From UBA7887 sp964408735 (GTDB taxonomy: Bacteria > Pseudomonadota > Alphaproteobacteria > UBA7887), in NCBI GenBank assembly GCA_964408735.1, contig CAYPAX010000014.1, forward strand, positions 1-61,864: a stretch of 61,864 nucleotides of DNA, read 5' to 3'. Position 1 is the first letter of the stretch. Each line of letters starts with the position of its first letter. The position numbers and the translations under genes were made by a program. The notes below the pieces were generated by a model. That model did not search any database. It was not told where the DNA came from and worked only from the letters and a program-made list of their open reading frames with translations. Below are positions 1-9,125 of this stretch, in pieces.

Positions 1-1896
1 CTAATCGCCTCCGAAAAGCTTTCCTGAAGAACCGTTGCGATCGTCTGATGCAATTGCTGGCGACGGCTCTTCAACAAACTTTCATAAGCCGAATCTTGCA
101 CAAGTGCGTGCTTGAATACATAGTCGTTGCCGCTACAATAAATCAGCTCGCTATTGACAAGCTGCTGTAGTGCCTCGCCCAGCTCATTGCCACCGAGCGG
201 CGAAACAGCGGCCAGCAGCTCGTGAGAGAACTCACGGCCGATGCAGGCGCCGATCTGGGCGACTTCCTTCACGGGACTGAGTCTATCGAGGCGCGCCATC
301 AGGGAGTCCTGCAGGGTCTCGGGGATGGCGTTGGCGGTCTCGGCGCCGCTTTCCTCGACGGTCTTGGTCAACTCCTCGACGAACAGCGGCACGCCGTCGG
401 TCTTGGCGACGATCTGATCGAGGATGTCATCGGAGAGCGATCTCTCCGACACTTGAGCCACCATCACCGCCGCCTCGGCTTTGCCCAGTCGCTGCAACAC
501 CAACGGCGCCACGTGCCCTTGGCCCGTCCAGGGTGGGGTGTATTCCGGGCGGTGGGTGATCACGGCCAGCACGCGGTGGCCGGCTACGGCGGGCACGATC
601 AGGTCGAGCAGCTCCTGGCTCGTGGGGTCGATCCAGTGGGCGTCCTCAAAGATCAGCAGCACGGGCTCGGTTGCCGCCAGCGCCGTCACTTGCTGGGCGA
701 GCACACGCAGCGTTTCTTCCTTCTGCTTCTGCGGGCTCATGGCAAGCGCGGGGTAGCGCTCCACCGGCAGAGACAGCAGCGCGGCGACGAGCGCACGGGC
801 CGTGTCATCGGGAAAGAGCGGCTCCAGCTTGTCGAGCTTCTGCTCGGGGGTGTCCTCGCGGGTAAAGCCGGCAGCGCGCTCCAACTGCTCGATGACCGGG
901 TGTAGGGCGGAGTTCGTATGATACGGGCTGCACTGGTAGCGCAGGCGCGTGTGCGGCTCGTCCGCGACCTTGTCTCGCAGCGCCTGGGTAATCCGGCTTT
1001 TGCCGATACCGGGTTCGCCGCCGAGCACGATGACTTGGCCTTCGCCCGCCTTCGCCCGCCTTCGCTTGCTTCCAGCGCGCCATGACCATGGCCATCTCGG
1101 CCTCGCGGCCGACCAGCGGCGTCAGGTGCTGGTGCTGCGCTTCGAAACGGCCCTCCGTGGCGGCGACGCCCGTGACCCGGTGCGCCTGGACCGGCTCGAC
1201 GATGCCTTTCAGCGCCTGTTCGCCCATATCCGCCAGCTCGAAGGTGCCGCCCAGCAGGCGCCGCGTCGATGGCCCGACGACGATCTCGTCGGCCCCGGCC
1301 AGCCCTTGCAGCCGCGCCGCCAGGTTCGGCGTCTCACCCACCGCCAGCTTCGGTACCGAGGCATCGCCGGCGCCGGTCTCGCCCACCACCACCGGGCCGG
1401 TGGCGATGCCGATACGCACCTGCAGCGCCATGGCGCCCACGGCCTCGACAATGTCCAGCGAGGCCCGCACCGCCCGTTCCGCATCGTCCTCGTGCGCCTG
1501 GGGCCAGCCGAAATAGGTCATCAGCCCGTCGCCGAGATACTGCGCCACATGACCGCCAAAGCGCTCGATGACCTCGCCCGCCGCCTTCTGATACGCCTGC
1601 ATCAGCGAGCGCAAATCCTCCGGATCGAGCCTTTCGGACAATGCCGTCGAGCCCACCAGATCGCAGAACATCACCGTAATCTGCCGCCGCTCCGCCTCTC
1701 TGGGCTGTGCTGGCACCGGCGCAGGCTCCTTGGCGGCCTTCAGCACCAGCTTGCGGTGGCCCATGGACAGGCCGAGATCCTTGAGGTCGCCGTCGTCAAG
1801 ATCGCCGATCAGCGCCGCTGTGACGTTCTCGGCCTCGAAGGCTTCGGCATGCTCGTCAAGCCCTAACGCTTCAAGCCACGTGCGGATATCGCTCAT
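1..1896 (-). pseudogene. SAM / class III adenylate cyclase / ATPase signalling protein, frameshifted and cut by the left edge
   Basis: Reads leftwards from an ATG at 1896. Residues 1-55 form a SAM-like domain. Residues 70-215 are a class III nucleotidyl cyclase domain with both metal aspartates (D79 in FCDLVGST, D123 in LGDGLM) and the Asn/Arg pair (N191, R195 in NLAARL). The frame breaks after residue 284, where a 10-bp unit is present twice (1041-1050 and 1051-1060). With one copy removed the frame continues into GQVIVLGGEPGIGKSR, a Walker A ATPase, and stays open to base 1, with matches to the helical AAA/ATPase region of the paralogue at 54456-57764. The C-terminal part lies outside the window. 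The family links a cyclase to a STAND-type ATPase; the signal sensed is unknown. The break may be an assembly error, a slipped-strand variant or a real lesion. Confidence 0.85.
1038..1065. repeat. 10-bp tandem duplication causing a frameshift
   Basis: The unit TTCGCCCGCC occurs perfectly twice (1041-1060), followed by a third partial copy, TTCGC. A 10-base insertion shifts the reading frame of the cyclase/ATPase gene, and removing one unit restores a continuous protein across the Walker A motif. The TTCGC at each end is microhomology of the kind expected for replication slippage. Confidence 0.9.
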
Positions 1897-1979
1897 AAGT
1901 CAATCCCCCCGGTAGGGTTATTAGAGCGTTTCCCTGACGTTGCGGCAAGCCGCCATCGCGCTTATGGTCGCGCGGCGGA

Positions 1980-4067
1980 GTGGAAATGATGGAACGATCG
2001 TTCGCGCGCGAGGTCGCGCAACTGAGGCTGGGCGAGGGCGAGGTTTTTCACGGCGAGGGCATTCTCGCCGTGACGAAAGCGCTGTTGCAGTCGGGCGTGG
2101 CCTATGTCGGGGGCTATCAGGGCTCGCCGATCTCGCATCTGCTCGACGTCATGATCCAGTCGTCCGACCTGCTCGACGAGCTTGGCGTGCATCTGGAGAC
2201 GCCGACCGGCGAGGCCGCGGCCGCCGCCATGCTCGGCGCCTCGATCAACTATCCCCTGCGCGGCGCGGTGACGTGGAAATCCACCGTCGGCACCAATGTG
2301 GCCTCCGACGCGCTTTCCAACCTCTGCTCGGCAGGGGTCAAGGGCGGGGCGCTGATCGTCGTCGGCGAGGATTACGGCGAGGGCGCCAGCATCATCCAGG
2401 AGCGCAGCCATGCCTTCGCCATGAAGTCCTCGCTGTGCCTGCTCGACCCGCGCCCGCACCTGCCGACCATCGTGCGCCTGGTGGAGAAGGGCTTCGAGTT
2501 GTCCGAGGCCTCGAGCCTGCCGGCCATGCTCGAGCTGCGCATCCGTGCCTGCCACGTGCACGGCCGCTTCACCGCCAAGGACAACGTGGCGCCGCCCATC
2601 TCGCGCCGGCACGTGCTGGAGCAGCCGGATTTCGACTATTCGCGCATCTGCCTGCCGCCCGCCACCTATGCGCAGGAGAAGATGAAGATCGAGCAGCGCC
2701 TGCCCGCCGCGCGCCGTTTCATCGCCGAGCAGGGTTTGAACGAGTTTCTCGACGGCGACATTTCCGAGATCGGCATCATCACCCAGGGCGGCCTGACCAA
2801 TAGTGTGCTCAGGGCACTCTCGCTCACCGGCATGGCGGACGCCAACGGCAACAGCCGCGTGCCGCTTTATGTGATGAACGCGACCTACCCCGTGCTGCCC
2901 GAGGAGATCACCCGCTTCTGTGTCGGCAAGCGCGCCGTGCTAATGGTCGAGGAGGGCAATCCCGACTATCTGGAGCAGGCCGTCAACGTCGCCCTGCGCA
3001 AGGCGGACATCAACACCGTGGTGCATGGCAAGGACGTGCTGCCCGAGGCCGGCGAATATACCGGCGAGGTGATGCTGGCCGGCGTCGAGGATTTCCTGGC
3101 CCGCGCCGAGGCGCCGGGCACCGGGCGCATGGTCGCGGTCGGTGAGATCAAGGCCAGGGCCGCCGAGGCGTTGGGCGGCGAGATACCGGCACGGCCGCCG
3201 AGCTTCTGCACCGGCTGTCCCGAGCGTCCCGTGTTCAGCGCCATGAAGATGGTCGAGCGCGAGCTGGGCCCGACCCATGTCTCCGCGGATATCGGCTGTC
3301 ACACCTTCTCCACCCTGCCACCGTTCAACATCGGCAATACGGTGCTCGGCTACGGTTTGGGTCTGGCCAGCTCGACCGGCGTCGCGCCCGTCTTCGGCAA
3401 GCGCGTGATCAGCGTCATGGGCGACGGCGGCTTCTGGCACAACGGCCTGTCCACCGGCATCGGCAGCACCCAGTTCAACAAGGACGACGGCGTGCTGGTG
3501 ATCTTCAAGAACGGCTACACCTCTGCGACCGGCTGGCAGCCCGTGCCGTCGAGCGCGAGCGAGGCACCGGGCATGGCCATCCAGGACGCCCTGCGCGGGC
3601 TCGGCGTGCGCTGGATCCGCACCATCCGCACCTATGACGTGGCCAAGATGATCAAGGGTCTGCGCGAGGCCCTGACGACCAAGGCGACGGGCCTAAAGGT
3701 GATCGTCGCCGACGGCGAATGTCAGCTTGCGCGCCAACGCCGCATTCGGCCACAGATCCGCGACCAGCTGAAGGCGGGCAAGCGCGTGGTGCGCACGCGC
3801 TACGGTGTCGACGCCGAGACCTGCACGGGCGACCACAGCTGTATCCGGCTTTCGGGCTGTCCGTCGCTCGGCATCGCCGACAATCCCGACAGTTTTCGCG
3901 ACCACCCGGTGACCAAGGTGGCCGAAACGTGTGTCGGCTGTGGCTTGTGCGGCGAAGTGGCGCATGCGGCCATCCTCTGCCCTTCGTTCCACCGCACGCA
4001 GGTGGTGGAGAACCCGGGTCCGCTGGATCGCATTCTCGACAAGATCAGGCGGGCGGTGGTGGGATGA
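1980..4067 (+). CDS. iorA: indolepyruvate ferredoxin oxidoreductase, alpha (TPP and ferredoxin) subunit
   Basis: 695 residues. This subunit oxidatively decarboxylates aryl-pyruvates from aromatic amino-acid breakdown to aryl-acyl-CoA, passing electrons to ferredoxin in the cytoplasm. The N-terminal part is a pyruvate-oxidoreductase pyrimidine-binding domain (YVGGYQGSPISHLLD near residue 40). The TPP-binding motif GDGGFWHNG lies near residue 481, with the downstream Asn in FKNGYTSATGW. The C-terminal 80 residues hold two cysteine clusters (CTGDHSC..C near 614 and CVGCGLC..C near 650) typical of a bacterial ferredoxin domain. The stop overlaps the next start (ATGA), so the subunits are translationally coupled. 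An ATG three codons downstream is an alternative start. The family call is secure; the exact 2-oxoacid used is inferred. Confidence 0.93.
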   Translation: MEMMERSFAREVAQLRLGEGEVFHGEGILAVTKALLQSGVAYVGGYQGSPISHLLDVMIQSSDLLDELGVHLETPTGEAAAAAMLGASINYPLRGAVTWKSTVGTNVASDALSNLCSAGVKGGALIVVGEDYGEGASIIQERSHAFAMKSSLCLLDPRPHLPTIVRLVEKGFELSEASSLPAMLELRIRACHVHGRFTAKDNVAPPISRRHVLEQPDFDYSRICLPPATYAQEKMKIEQRLPAARRFIAEQGLNEFLDGDISEIGIITQGGLTNSVLRALSLTGMADANGNSRVPLYVMNATYPVLPEEITRFCVGKRAVLMVEEGNPDYLEQAVNVALRKADINTVVHGKDVLPEAGEYTGEVMLAGVEDFLARAEAPGTGRMVAVGEIKARAAEALGGEIPARPPSFCTGCPERPVFSAMKMVERELGPTHVSADIGCHTFSTLPPFNIGNTVLGYGLGLASSTGVAPVFGKRVISVMGDGGFWHNGLSTGIGSTQFNKDDGVLVIFKNGYTSATGWQPVPSSASEAPGMAIQDALRGLGVRWIRTIRTYDVAKMIKGLREALTTKATGLKVIVADGECQLARQRRIRPQIRDQLKAGKRVVRTRYGVDAETCTGDHSCIRLSGCPSLGIADNPDSFRDHPVTKVAETCVGCGLCGEVAHAAILCPSFHRTQVVENPGPLDRILDKIRRAVVG

Positions 4068-5497
4068 GCGAATTGCCGCAGCGTCCACTCAGCGTGCTCA
4101 TCGCCGCCATGGGCGGCGAGGGCGGCGGCGTGCTGTCCGGCTGGTTGGTCGGCGCTGCGACCGCCGCCGGCCTGACCGTGCAGGCAACCTCGATCCCCGG
4201 CGTTGCGCAGCGTACCGGCGCCACCACCTATTACGTCGAGATCTGGCCGGAGCCCTTGGCGCCGGATGCGCCCGAGCCATTGTTCGCCCTATATCCGACG
4301 CCGGGCGAGGTGGATGTGATGGTCGCCAGCGAGCTGATCGAGGCCGGCCGTGCCATCGCTGCCGGTTATGTCTCGCCCGAGCGCACGACGCTGATCGCCG
4401 CCGACCATCGCGTCTATGCCATCGCCGAACGCAGCGCCATGGGCGACGGGCGCTTCGACGCCAGCCGCGTGCTTGAAGCGGCGCGCAGCCTGTCGCGACA
4501 GGCGATACTCAGGGACTTCGCGGCGAGCGGGGCGGCCGTGAATGCGGTCATTCTTGGCGCCATGGCCGCGACCGGCGAGTTGCCCATCCCCGAGGACGCC
4601 TTTCGACAGGCTATTCGCGACAGCGGCGTTGCTGTCGAAGCAAACCTGGCGGGCTTCGAGGCCGGGCTTTCCCCATCCGACGCCGAGCCGGTAGCAGCTG
4701 CCGCCCCGACGCTCCCGGGTGTGGCGGTGGAAGCGCCAAATTTGCCTGACATTGCGCGCGCGGTAGCCGAGGAAGGCGCGCGACGCATGCAGGGCTTTCA
4801 GAGTGCGGCTTATGCCTTGCGATATGTTGATCGGCTGACGCCATTCGCCGACGGGGATGCGCGCCTCGCAAACGAAGTCGCGCAAGTGCTGGCGCTGCGC
4901 ATGGCCTATGAGGACGTTATCCGCGTGGCCCAGCTCAAAATTCGCCCGGAGCGCCTGGCGCGGCTCCGTGCAGAGGCAGGCGCCGAGGGCAAGCCGTTCC
5001 ATGTCCACGACTATCTCAAACCCGGGCTCGAAGAGCTGTGCTCACTGCTGCCGGGTGCGTTGGCGCGGCCGCTCTTGGCCTGGGCGCAGGGGCGGGGCCT
5101 TGGCGAGCGGTTGCATGTGGGCTTGCGCCTGCGCAGCACGTCGATAGGGGGCTACCTGCTATTGCGGACCCTGGCGGCGCTGAGGCCTTTGCGGCCCCTT
5201 GGCTATCGCTGGGGCAGGGAGCAGGCCTGGATTGATGCCTGGCTCGGCGATGTCGCAGCGGCCGCCGATCCCGAGCTGGCTTTCGAGATCGCTGCCTGCG
5301 CCCGCCTGATCAAGGGCTATGGCGACACCCAACGCCGCAGCCTGGCACACTACGACGAAATTCGCGCGGCTATCACGGTGCCAGCGCTGGCCGGCGCCCT
5401 GCCCGATGCGGCGCTGCGCCTGCGCCGAGCGCGCGAGGCGGCACTCGCGGACCCTACCGGCGAGGCCTTGCGATCTGTTATGATGGCCGCCGCATGA
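4064..5497 (+). CDS. iorB: indolepyruvate oxidoreductase beta subunit with C-terminal DUF6537-like extension
   Basis: 477 residues. The first 190 form the gamma-type pyruvate oxidoreductase domain (MGGEGGGVLSGWLVGAA and the GVAQRTGATTYYVEI motif near residue 45). The remaining ~270 residues are the long helical extension found in fused alphaproteobacterial and betaproteobacterial IorB proteins (DUF6537), making it about twice the length of archaeal IorB. The start is set by the ATGA overlap with iorA at 4064-4067. Its own stop overlaps the start of a response regulator at 5494, so the three genes look like one coupled transcript. It works with IorA; no separate ferredoxin gene is adjacent. 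Confidence 0.9.
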   Translation: MSELPQRPLSVLIAAMGGEGGGVLSGWLVGAATAAGLTVQATSIPGVAQRTGATTYYVEIWPEPLAPDAPEPLFALYPTPGEVDVMVASELIEAGRAIAAGYVSPERTTLIAADHRVYAIAERSAMGDGRFDASRVLEAARSLSRQAILRDFAASGAAVNAVILGAMAATGELPIPEDAFRQAIRDSGVAVEANLAGFEAGLSPSDAEPVAAAAPTLPGVAVEAPNLPDIARAVAEEGARRMQGFQSAAYALRYVDRLTPFADGDARLANEVAQVLALRMAYEDVIRVAQLKIRPERLARLRAEAGAEGKPFHVHDYLKPGLEELCSLLPGALARPLLAWAQGRGLGERLHVGLRLRSTSIGGYLLLRTLAALRPLRPLGYRWGREQAWIDAWLGDVAAAADPELAFEIAACARLIKGYGDTQRRSLAHYDEIRAAITVPALAGALPDAALRLRRAREAALADPTGEALRSVMMAAA

Positions 5498-5865
5498 AGA
5501 AAGTTCTGTACATCGAGGACAACGCCGTCAACGCCATGTTGATGGAGATGATTGTCAGAAATCTGGGCGGCGCGGAGCTGACCTGTGCCGCGGATGCCGA
5601 GGCTGGCATGGCGGTCGCCTATGACTTGCGACCCGATGTCATCCTGATGGACATCAGCCTGCCGGGGATCAGCGGCATCGATGCCACCCGGTATTTGCAG
5701 CAATCAGAGGCGCTGCGCCATATCCCGATTATTGCCGTCAGCTCCGATACGGCGCCGCAAACCGAGGATAGGGCGCGCCAGGCGGGTTGCGCTGCCTTTC
5801 TCACCAAGCCTTTGGCCATCGCTGCCTTCATGCGAACGTTGGAGGACCACCTCAGCGCCGCATGA
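5494..5865 (+). CDS. single-domain response regulator (CheY/DivK type)
   Basis: 123 residues, a stand-alone receiver domain. Acidic pocket E8/D9, phosphoacceptor D53 (LMDISLPG), the Ser/Thr at 83-84 and K105 (FLTKP) are all present, so it should be phosphorylatable. There is no output domain, so it probably acts through protein contacts or as a phosphorelay shuttle. It overlaps the iorB stop by four bases, an unusual coupling to a metabolic enzyme. No kinase is adjacent; the nearest candidates are the Hpt protein at 45052-45519 and the kinase at 57937-59223. The partner is unknown. Confidence 0.92.
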   Translation: MKKVLYIEDNAVNAMLMEMIVRNLGGAELTCAADAEAGMAVAYDLRPDVILMDISLPGISGIDATRYLQQSEALRHIPIIAVSSDTAPQTEDRARQAGCAAFLTKPLAIAAFMRTLEDHLSAA

Positions 5866-5894
5866 GGCCCGTCTGACCTTGGGGGAGGTTTACA

Positions 5895-6392
5895 ATGCAG
5901 GTAAATGCCGGTGACGCTGTGCCCGACGGCGAATTCAAGCGTCTTGGCGCCGAGGGGATCGAGACCGTGACGACGGCGGATGTTTTCGCCGGCAAGCGCG
6001 TCCTGGTGATCGGCGTGGTGGGCGCCTTCACGCCCGTCTGTACCGCGCGCCACCTGCCGGAATACCTGCCCTACAGTGAGGAATTGACCAAGGCCGGGCT
6101 GGTCGATGCGGTGGTATGCGTCTCGGCGGTGGATCCCTTCGTCATGAAAGCCTGGGGTAGGGAGGTCGGCGTCGGCGACACGATCGCCTTGCTGACCGAC
6201 ACCAACGCCGCTTTCGCGGAGTCCCTGGGACTCGCGGTCGATCTCTCCGACCTGGGGCTGGGGCGCCGCTCGACGCGATATGCGCTGTTCGTGGACGACG
6301 GCGTGATCGAGATCGTCCGCGTCGAGGCGCAACCGGGAGACCTCGAGCGGACCAGCGCCGACGCCTTGAGAGAGCTGATCGAGGAGAGCTGA
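5895..6392 (+). CDS. peroxiredoxin, Prx5/AhpE-like redoxin family
   Basis: 165 residues, a cytoplasmic thiol peroxidase of the Prx5-like subgroup. The active-site block reads VGAFTPVCTARHLP near residues 41-54. The peroxidatic cysteine and the preceding Thr are present, while the usual Pro before GAFTP is Val. The downstream block ALLTDTNAAFAESLGL and the Arg in STRYALFVDDG fit the family. It starts 29 bases after the response regulator with the SD-like GGGGGAGG at 5880-5887, and may be the last gene of the ior transcript. It probably reduces hydroperoxides with glutathione or thioredoxin as donor (family knowledge). Confidence 0.88.
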   Translation: MQVNAGDAVPDGEFKRLGAEGIETVTTADVFAGKRVLVIGVVGAFTPVCTARHLPEYLPYSEELTKAGLVDAVVCVSAVDPFVMKAWGREVGVGDTIALLTDTNAAFAESLGLAVDLSDLGLGRRSTRYALFVDDGVIEIVRVEAQPGDLERTSADALRELIEES

Positions 6393-6396
6393 GCGA

Positions 6397-7242
6397 TCAC
6401 TCCAAGGTGAGCGCGACGCGCAGGCCGATGTAATCTCCGCGCTCGTCTTCCGTCACCCGAAGGCGATGGGAGGAGCGCACGTCGCCGCGGAACGTCTGCC
6501 AGGCGCCGCCGCGGCCGACGCGCCATTGGCACTCGCCGGGATCGAACCAGACACTGCCGTCGGCGGGCGCGCCGTCATATCTGGATCGCCAGCAATCCTC
6601 GACCAGCTCCTGGACGTTGCCGAGCACGTCGTGAAGGCCGAAGGGATTTGCGGCGAAGCTGCCCACCGGCGTGGTGGCGGTCGATTCGACGCTGCCTTCG
6701 CAATCGTAGCAATTGGCATTGCCGATGCCGATCTCGTCGCCCCACCAGCGCTCGGTCTGGCTGCCGGCTCGCGCGGCATATTCCCATTCGGCTTCGCTGG
6801 GCAGGCGGTAGGGGCGGCCGCTGACCTGGCTCAGCCAGGCGACATAGGCGTGGGCGTCGGCCCAGGATATGTCGATCACGGGGCGATCGTCACGGCCCCA
6901 GCCTTGATCGTCGGGACTGTGGGCACAGCCGCCGCCGGCGACACAGTTGTCCCACTCTGCAAAAGTCACCTCGGTGCGGGCGATGGCAAAGGGCGTGGCG
7001 AAGATCACCTCGTGGCGAGGGCTCATGTCGAGCACCCATTCGGGCGGCGATTCGAGGTTTTCGCTCAACATGCGCATGCGCGCGATATTGGCCTCGCTGC
7101 CGCCCATGATGAATCGGCCGGCGGGAATGACGACCATTTCAGGGCATTCGGCGCAATCGCGAAAGCTCTCCTCAGCCTCGACGGTTGTCCCCGCGCCGAT
7201 CAGAACGAAGGCCGCCAGAAATACGATCGCGTATCGTGTCAT
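6397..7242 (-). CDS. exported formylglycine-generating-enzyme (SUMF1) fold protein
   Basis: 281 residues. A signal peptide of about 25 residues (AIVFLAAFVLIGAGTTVEA) precedes a SUMF1/FGE-sulfatase domain opening with MVVIPAGRFIMGG and carrying the WADAHAYVAWLS and YRLPSEAEWEYAARAG blocks. The two catalytic cysteines of true formylglycine-generating enzyme, expected in the C-terminal SSHRLRV region, are absent, and no sulfatase gene is nearby. It is therefore more likely a binding or structural member in the periplasm than a sulfatase activator. The start was chosen because upstream in-frame sequence gives no signal peptide. It sits 10 bases after the acyl-CoA synthetase stop, suggesting one transcript. 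Confidence 0.8.
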   Translation of the reverse strand: MTRYAIVFLAAFVLIGAGTTVEAEESFRDCAECPEMVVIPAGRFIMGGSEANIARMRMLSENLESPPEWVLDMSPRHEVIFATPFAIARTEVTFAEWDNCVAGGGCAHSPDDQGWGRDDRPVIDISWADAHAYVAWLSQVSGRPYRLPSEAEWEYAARAGSQTERWWGDEIGIGNANCYDCEGSVESTATTPVGSFAANPFGLHDVLGNVQELVEDCWRSRYDGAPADGSVWFDPGECQWRVGRGGAWQTFRGDVRSSHRLRVTEDERGDYIGLRVALTLE

Positions 7243-7252
7243 GTGCCGTCCC

Positions 7253-9076
7253 CTAAGTGATTTCGATAACACCCTCGCCGGCAGGCTCCTGATAGAGCCG
7301 TGCAACCGAGTCCGCGCGGTGTTCCAGCCCGGTGAGCTGGTTGATGTAGCCCTTGTCGGTGATCTCGCCGACATCGAGCGAGGGCGGCTCGGCTAACAGA
7401 ATGACGCGGCGGACGCGCATGCTGGAGCCGCGGTTGACGGCGTTGTGCGTCTTGAGGCCGTCGCGCAGCGCCGCTACCACCGCCGGGTGGCGGATCAGGG
7501 CGTCCGGCGCCAGCTCTTCGCCCGCCAGGCGCCGGCAGGCGGCAATGTTGGGCCAGGCCAGCAGGCTCACGAAGTCGCGGTCGTGGCCGGCCACCAGGGC
7601 GTCCTGAATGACTGGGCTGGCGGCGGCTATTGCCGCGACGCGAATGCCGCCGACATGTACCCAGGTTCCCGTGGTCAGCTTGAAATCCTCCACTACGCGG
7701 CCGTCGAAGTGGATGCCTTTCGTCGGGTCGTCGGGATCGGCCAGGGCGCCGGCATCGCCGATCTTGTAGAAGCCTTCCTCGTCGAAGGCGGCCTCGGTCA
7801 GATCCGGGCGCTTGAGATAGCCGGGGAAGACCATCGGCCCGCGCACGCGCATTTCCATCTTGCCGCCGGCCGGAACCATCTTGACCTCGGCGCCCGGCAA
7901 CGGCAGGCCGATGACGCCGGGCTTGTCCAGCTCCCAGGTCAGGTTGGTGATGCTGGGTGCGGTCTCGGTCGCGCCCCAGCCCGTGAGGATCAAGACCCGG
8001 CGCCCGGTAGTGTCGCGCGCCAAGGCTTGCAGGCGGTGCCAGAGATCTTCCGGCAGCACGGCACCGGCATAGGTGGCGAATTCGAGCTCCGCGAAGAACT
8101 TGCGACAGAGGTCCGCATCGCGCTCCATGGCCGGCACCAGCATGGCATAACCCACGGGCACGCTGTAATAGTTGGTCGGCGAGACATCTTGCAGATTGTG
8201 CAGGGTGGCCTCGAACATGCCCGGCTGCGGCCGGCCGGCATCGATGTAAAGCGTGCCCTGATTGCGGATGACGCCGTGGAAGATGGCGTTTCCGCCATAG
8301 GTGTGATTCCACGGCAGCCAATCGAGCAGCACGGGCGGCATGCGCGGACCCTCGGGGCGCATCTGCGTCGACATCTGCTGGTTGGCGCAGAGCATGTCGT
8401 GGGTGTTGATCACGCCCTTGGGCATGCCTGTCGAGCCCGAGGTGAAGAGGTATTTGGCGACGCTGTCCGGGCCTACGGCGGCAAACGCCTTTTCCACCGC
8501 CTCGGTAGGCTCGGTGGCCAGCAGCGGTGCCACAGCGTCAGCGCCGACCACGGCTTCGGCACCGTTCGCACAGGCCACGCCGAGGGCGGCCTCGAAGCGC
8601 GCGTCCGAGGCATAGACCAGCGCCGGCTCGACCAGGTCGCGGACATGGGCGAGCTTGGCGAAATCCTGGGACATCAGCGAATAGGCCACCGAGACCGGCG
8701 CCACGGGAATGCCCACCTGCATGGCTGCCAAGGTCAAGGTGGCATGGTCGATGCTGTTGCCCGACAGGATCATCAAAGGCCTGTCCTGGCTCAAGCCTTT
8801 GTCGAGCAGGGCCTGGGCGACGCTGTCGCAGCGCGCCTGCATCTCGCCATAGCTCAGCTTGTACCAGCTGTCCTCGCCATCGCGCTCGGCCAGGAAGACG
8901 CGCTCGGGGACGGCGGCGGAGGCATCGCGCAGGATGGCGCCGAAGCGTTGCTCGTAGGGCGCCAGAGGCACGGGCGAGGAAAGCACGAAGCTGCCGTCGC
9001 CGCGGTGCTCCATATTCACCCGTGGCTCGAGGAATTCGGCCAATACCGCCGGTGTGTCGGATCGGGTCTCACTCAT
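7253..9076 (-). CDS. feruloyl-CoA synthetase-like AMP-dependent ligase
   Basis: 607 residues. ANL-superfamily enzyme that activates a carboxylic acid through an acyl-adenylate to its CoA thioester. The ATP-binding loop LFTSGSTGMPKG lies near residues 211-221, GWGATETAP serves as the A5 motif, and FDGRVVEDFKLTTG is the hinge segment. The long N-terminus, the order of motifs and the DFKLTTGTWVHVG region resemble feruloyl-CoA synthases of lignin-aromatic degraders more than fatty-acid ligases. No enoyl-CoA hydratase/aldolase or vanillin dehydrogenase is adjacent, so ferulate as substrate is only a suggestion. The ATG at 9076 has a purine-rich site upstream, and the SUMF-domain gene follows. Confidence 0.8.
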   Translation of the reverse strand: MSETRSDTPAVLAEFLEPRVNMEHRGDGSFVLSSPVPLAPYEQRFGAILRDASAAVPERVFLAERDGEDSWYKLSYGEMQARCDSVAQALLDKGLSQDRPLMILSGNSIDHATLTLAAMQVGIPVAPVSVAYSLMSQDFAKLAHVRDLVEPALVYASDARFEAALGVACANGAEAVVGADAVAPLLATEPTEAVEKAFAAVGPDSVAKYLFTSGSTGMPKGVINTHDMLCANQQMSTQMRPEGPRMPPVLLDWLPWNHTYGGNAIFHGVIRNQGTLYIDAGRPQPGMFEATLHNLQDVSPTNYYSVPVGYAMLVPAMERDADLCRKFFAELEFATYAGAVLPEDLWHRLQALARDTTGRRVLILTGWGATETAPSITNLTWELDKPGVIGLPLPGAEVKMVPAGGKMEMRVRGPMVFPGYLKRPDLTEAAFDEEGFYKIGDAGALADPDDPTKGIHFDGRVVEDFKLTTGTWVHVGGIRVAAIAAASPVIQDALVAGHDRDFVSLLAWPNIAACRRLAGEELAPDALIRHPAVVAALRDGLKTHNAVNRGSSMRVRRVILLAEPPSLDVGEITDKGYINQLTGLEHRADSVARLYQEPAGEGVIEIT

Positions 9077-9125
9077 GTTTGCGCCTCCCTGTCTCGGCAC
9101 AGGGTGCTTGGCCCGGCCCTGGGGG

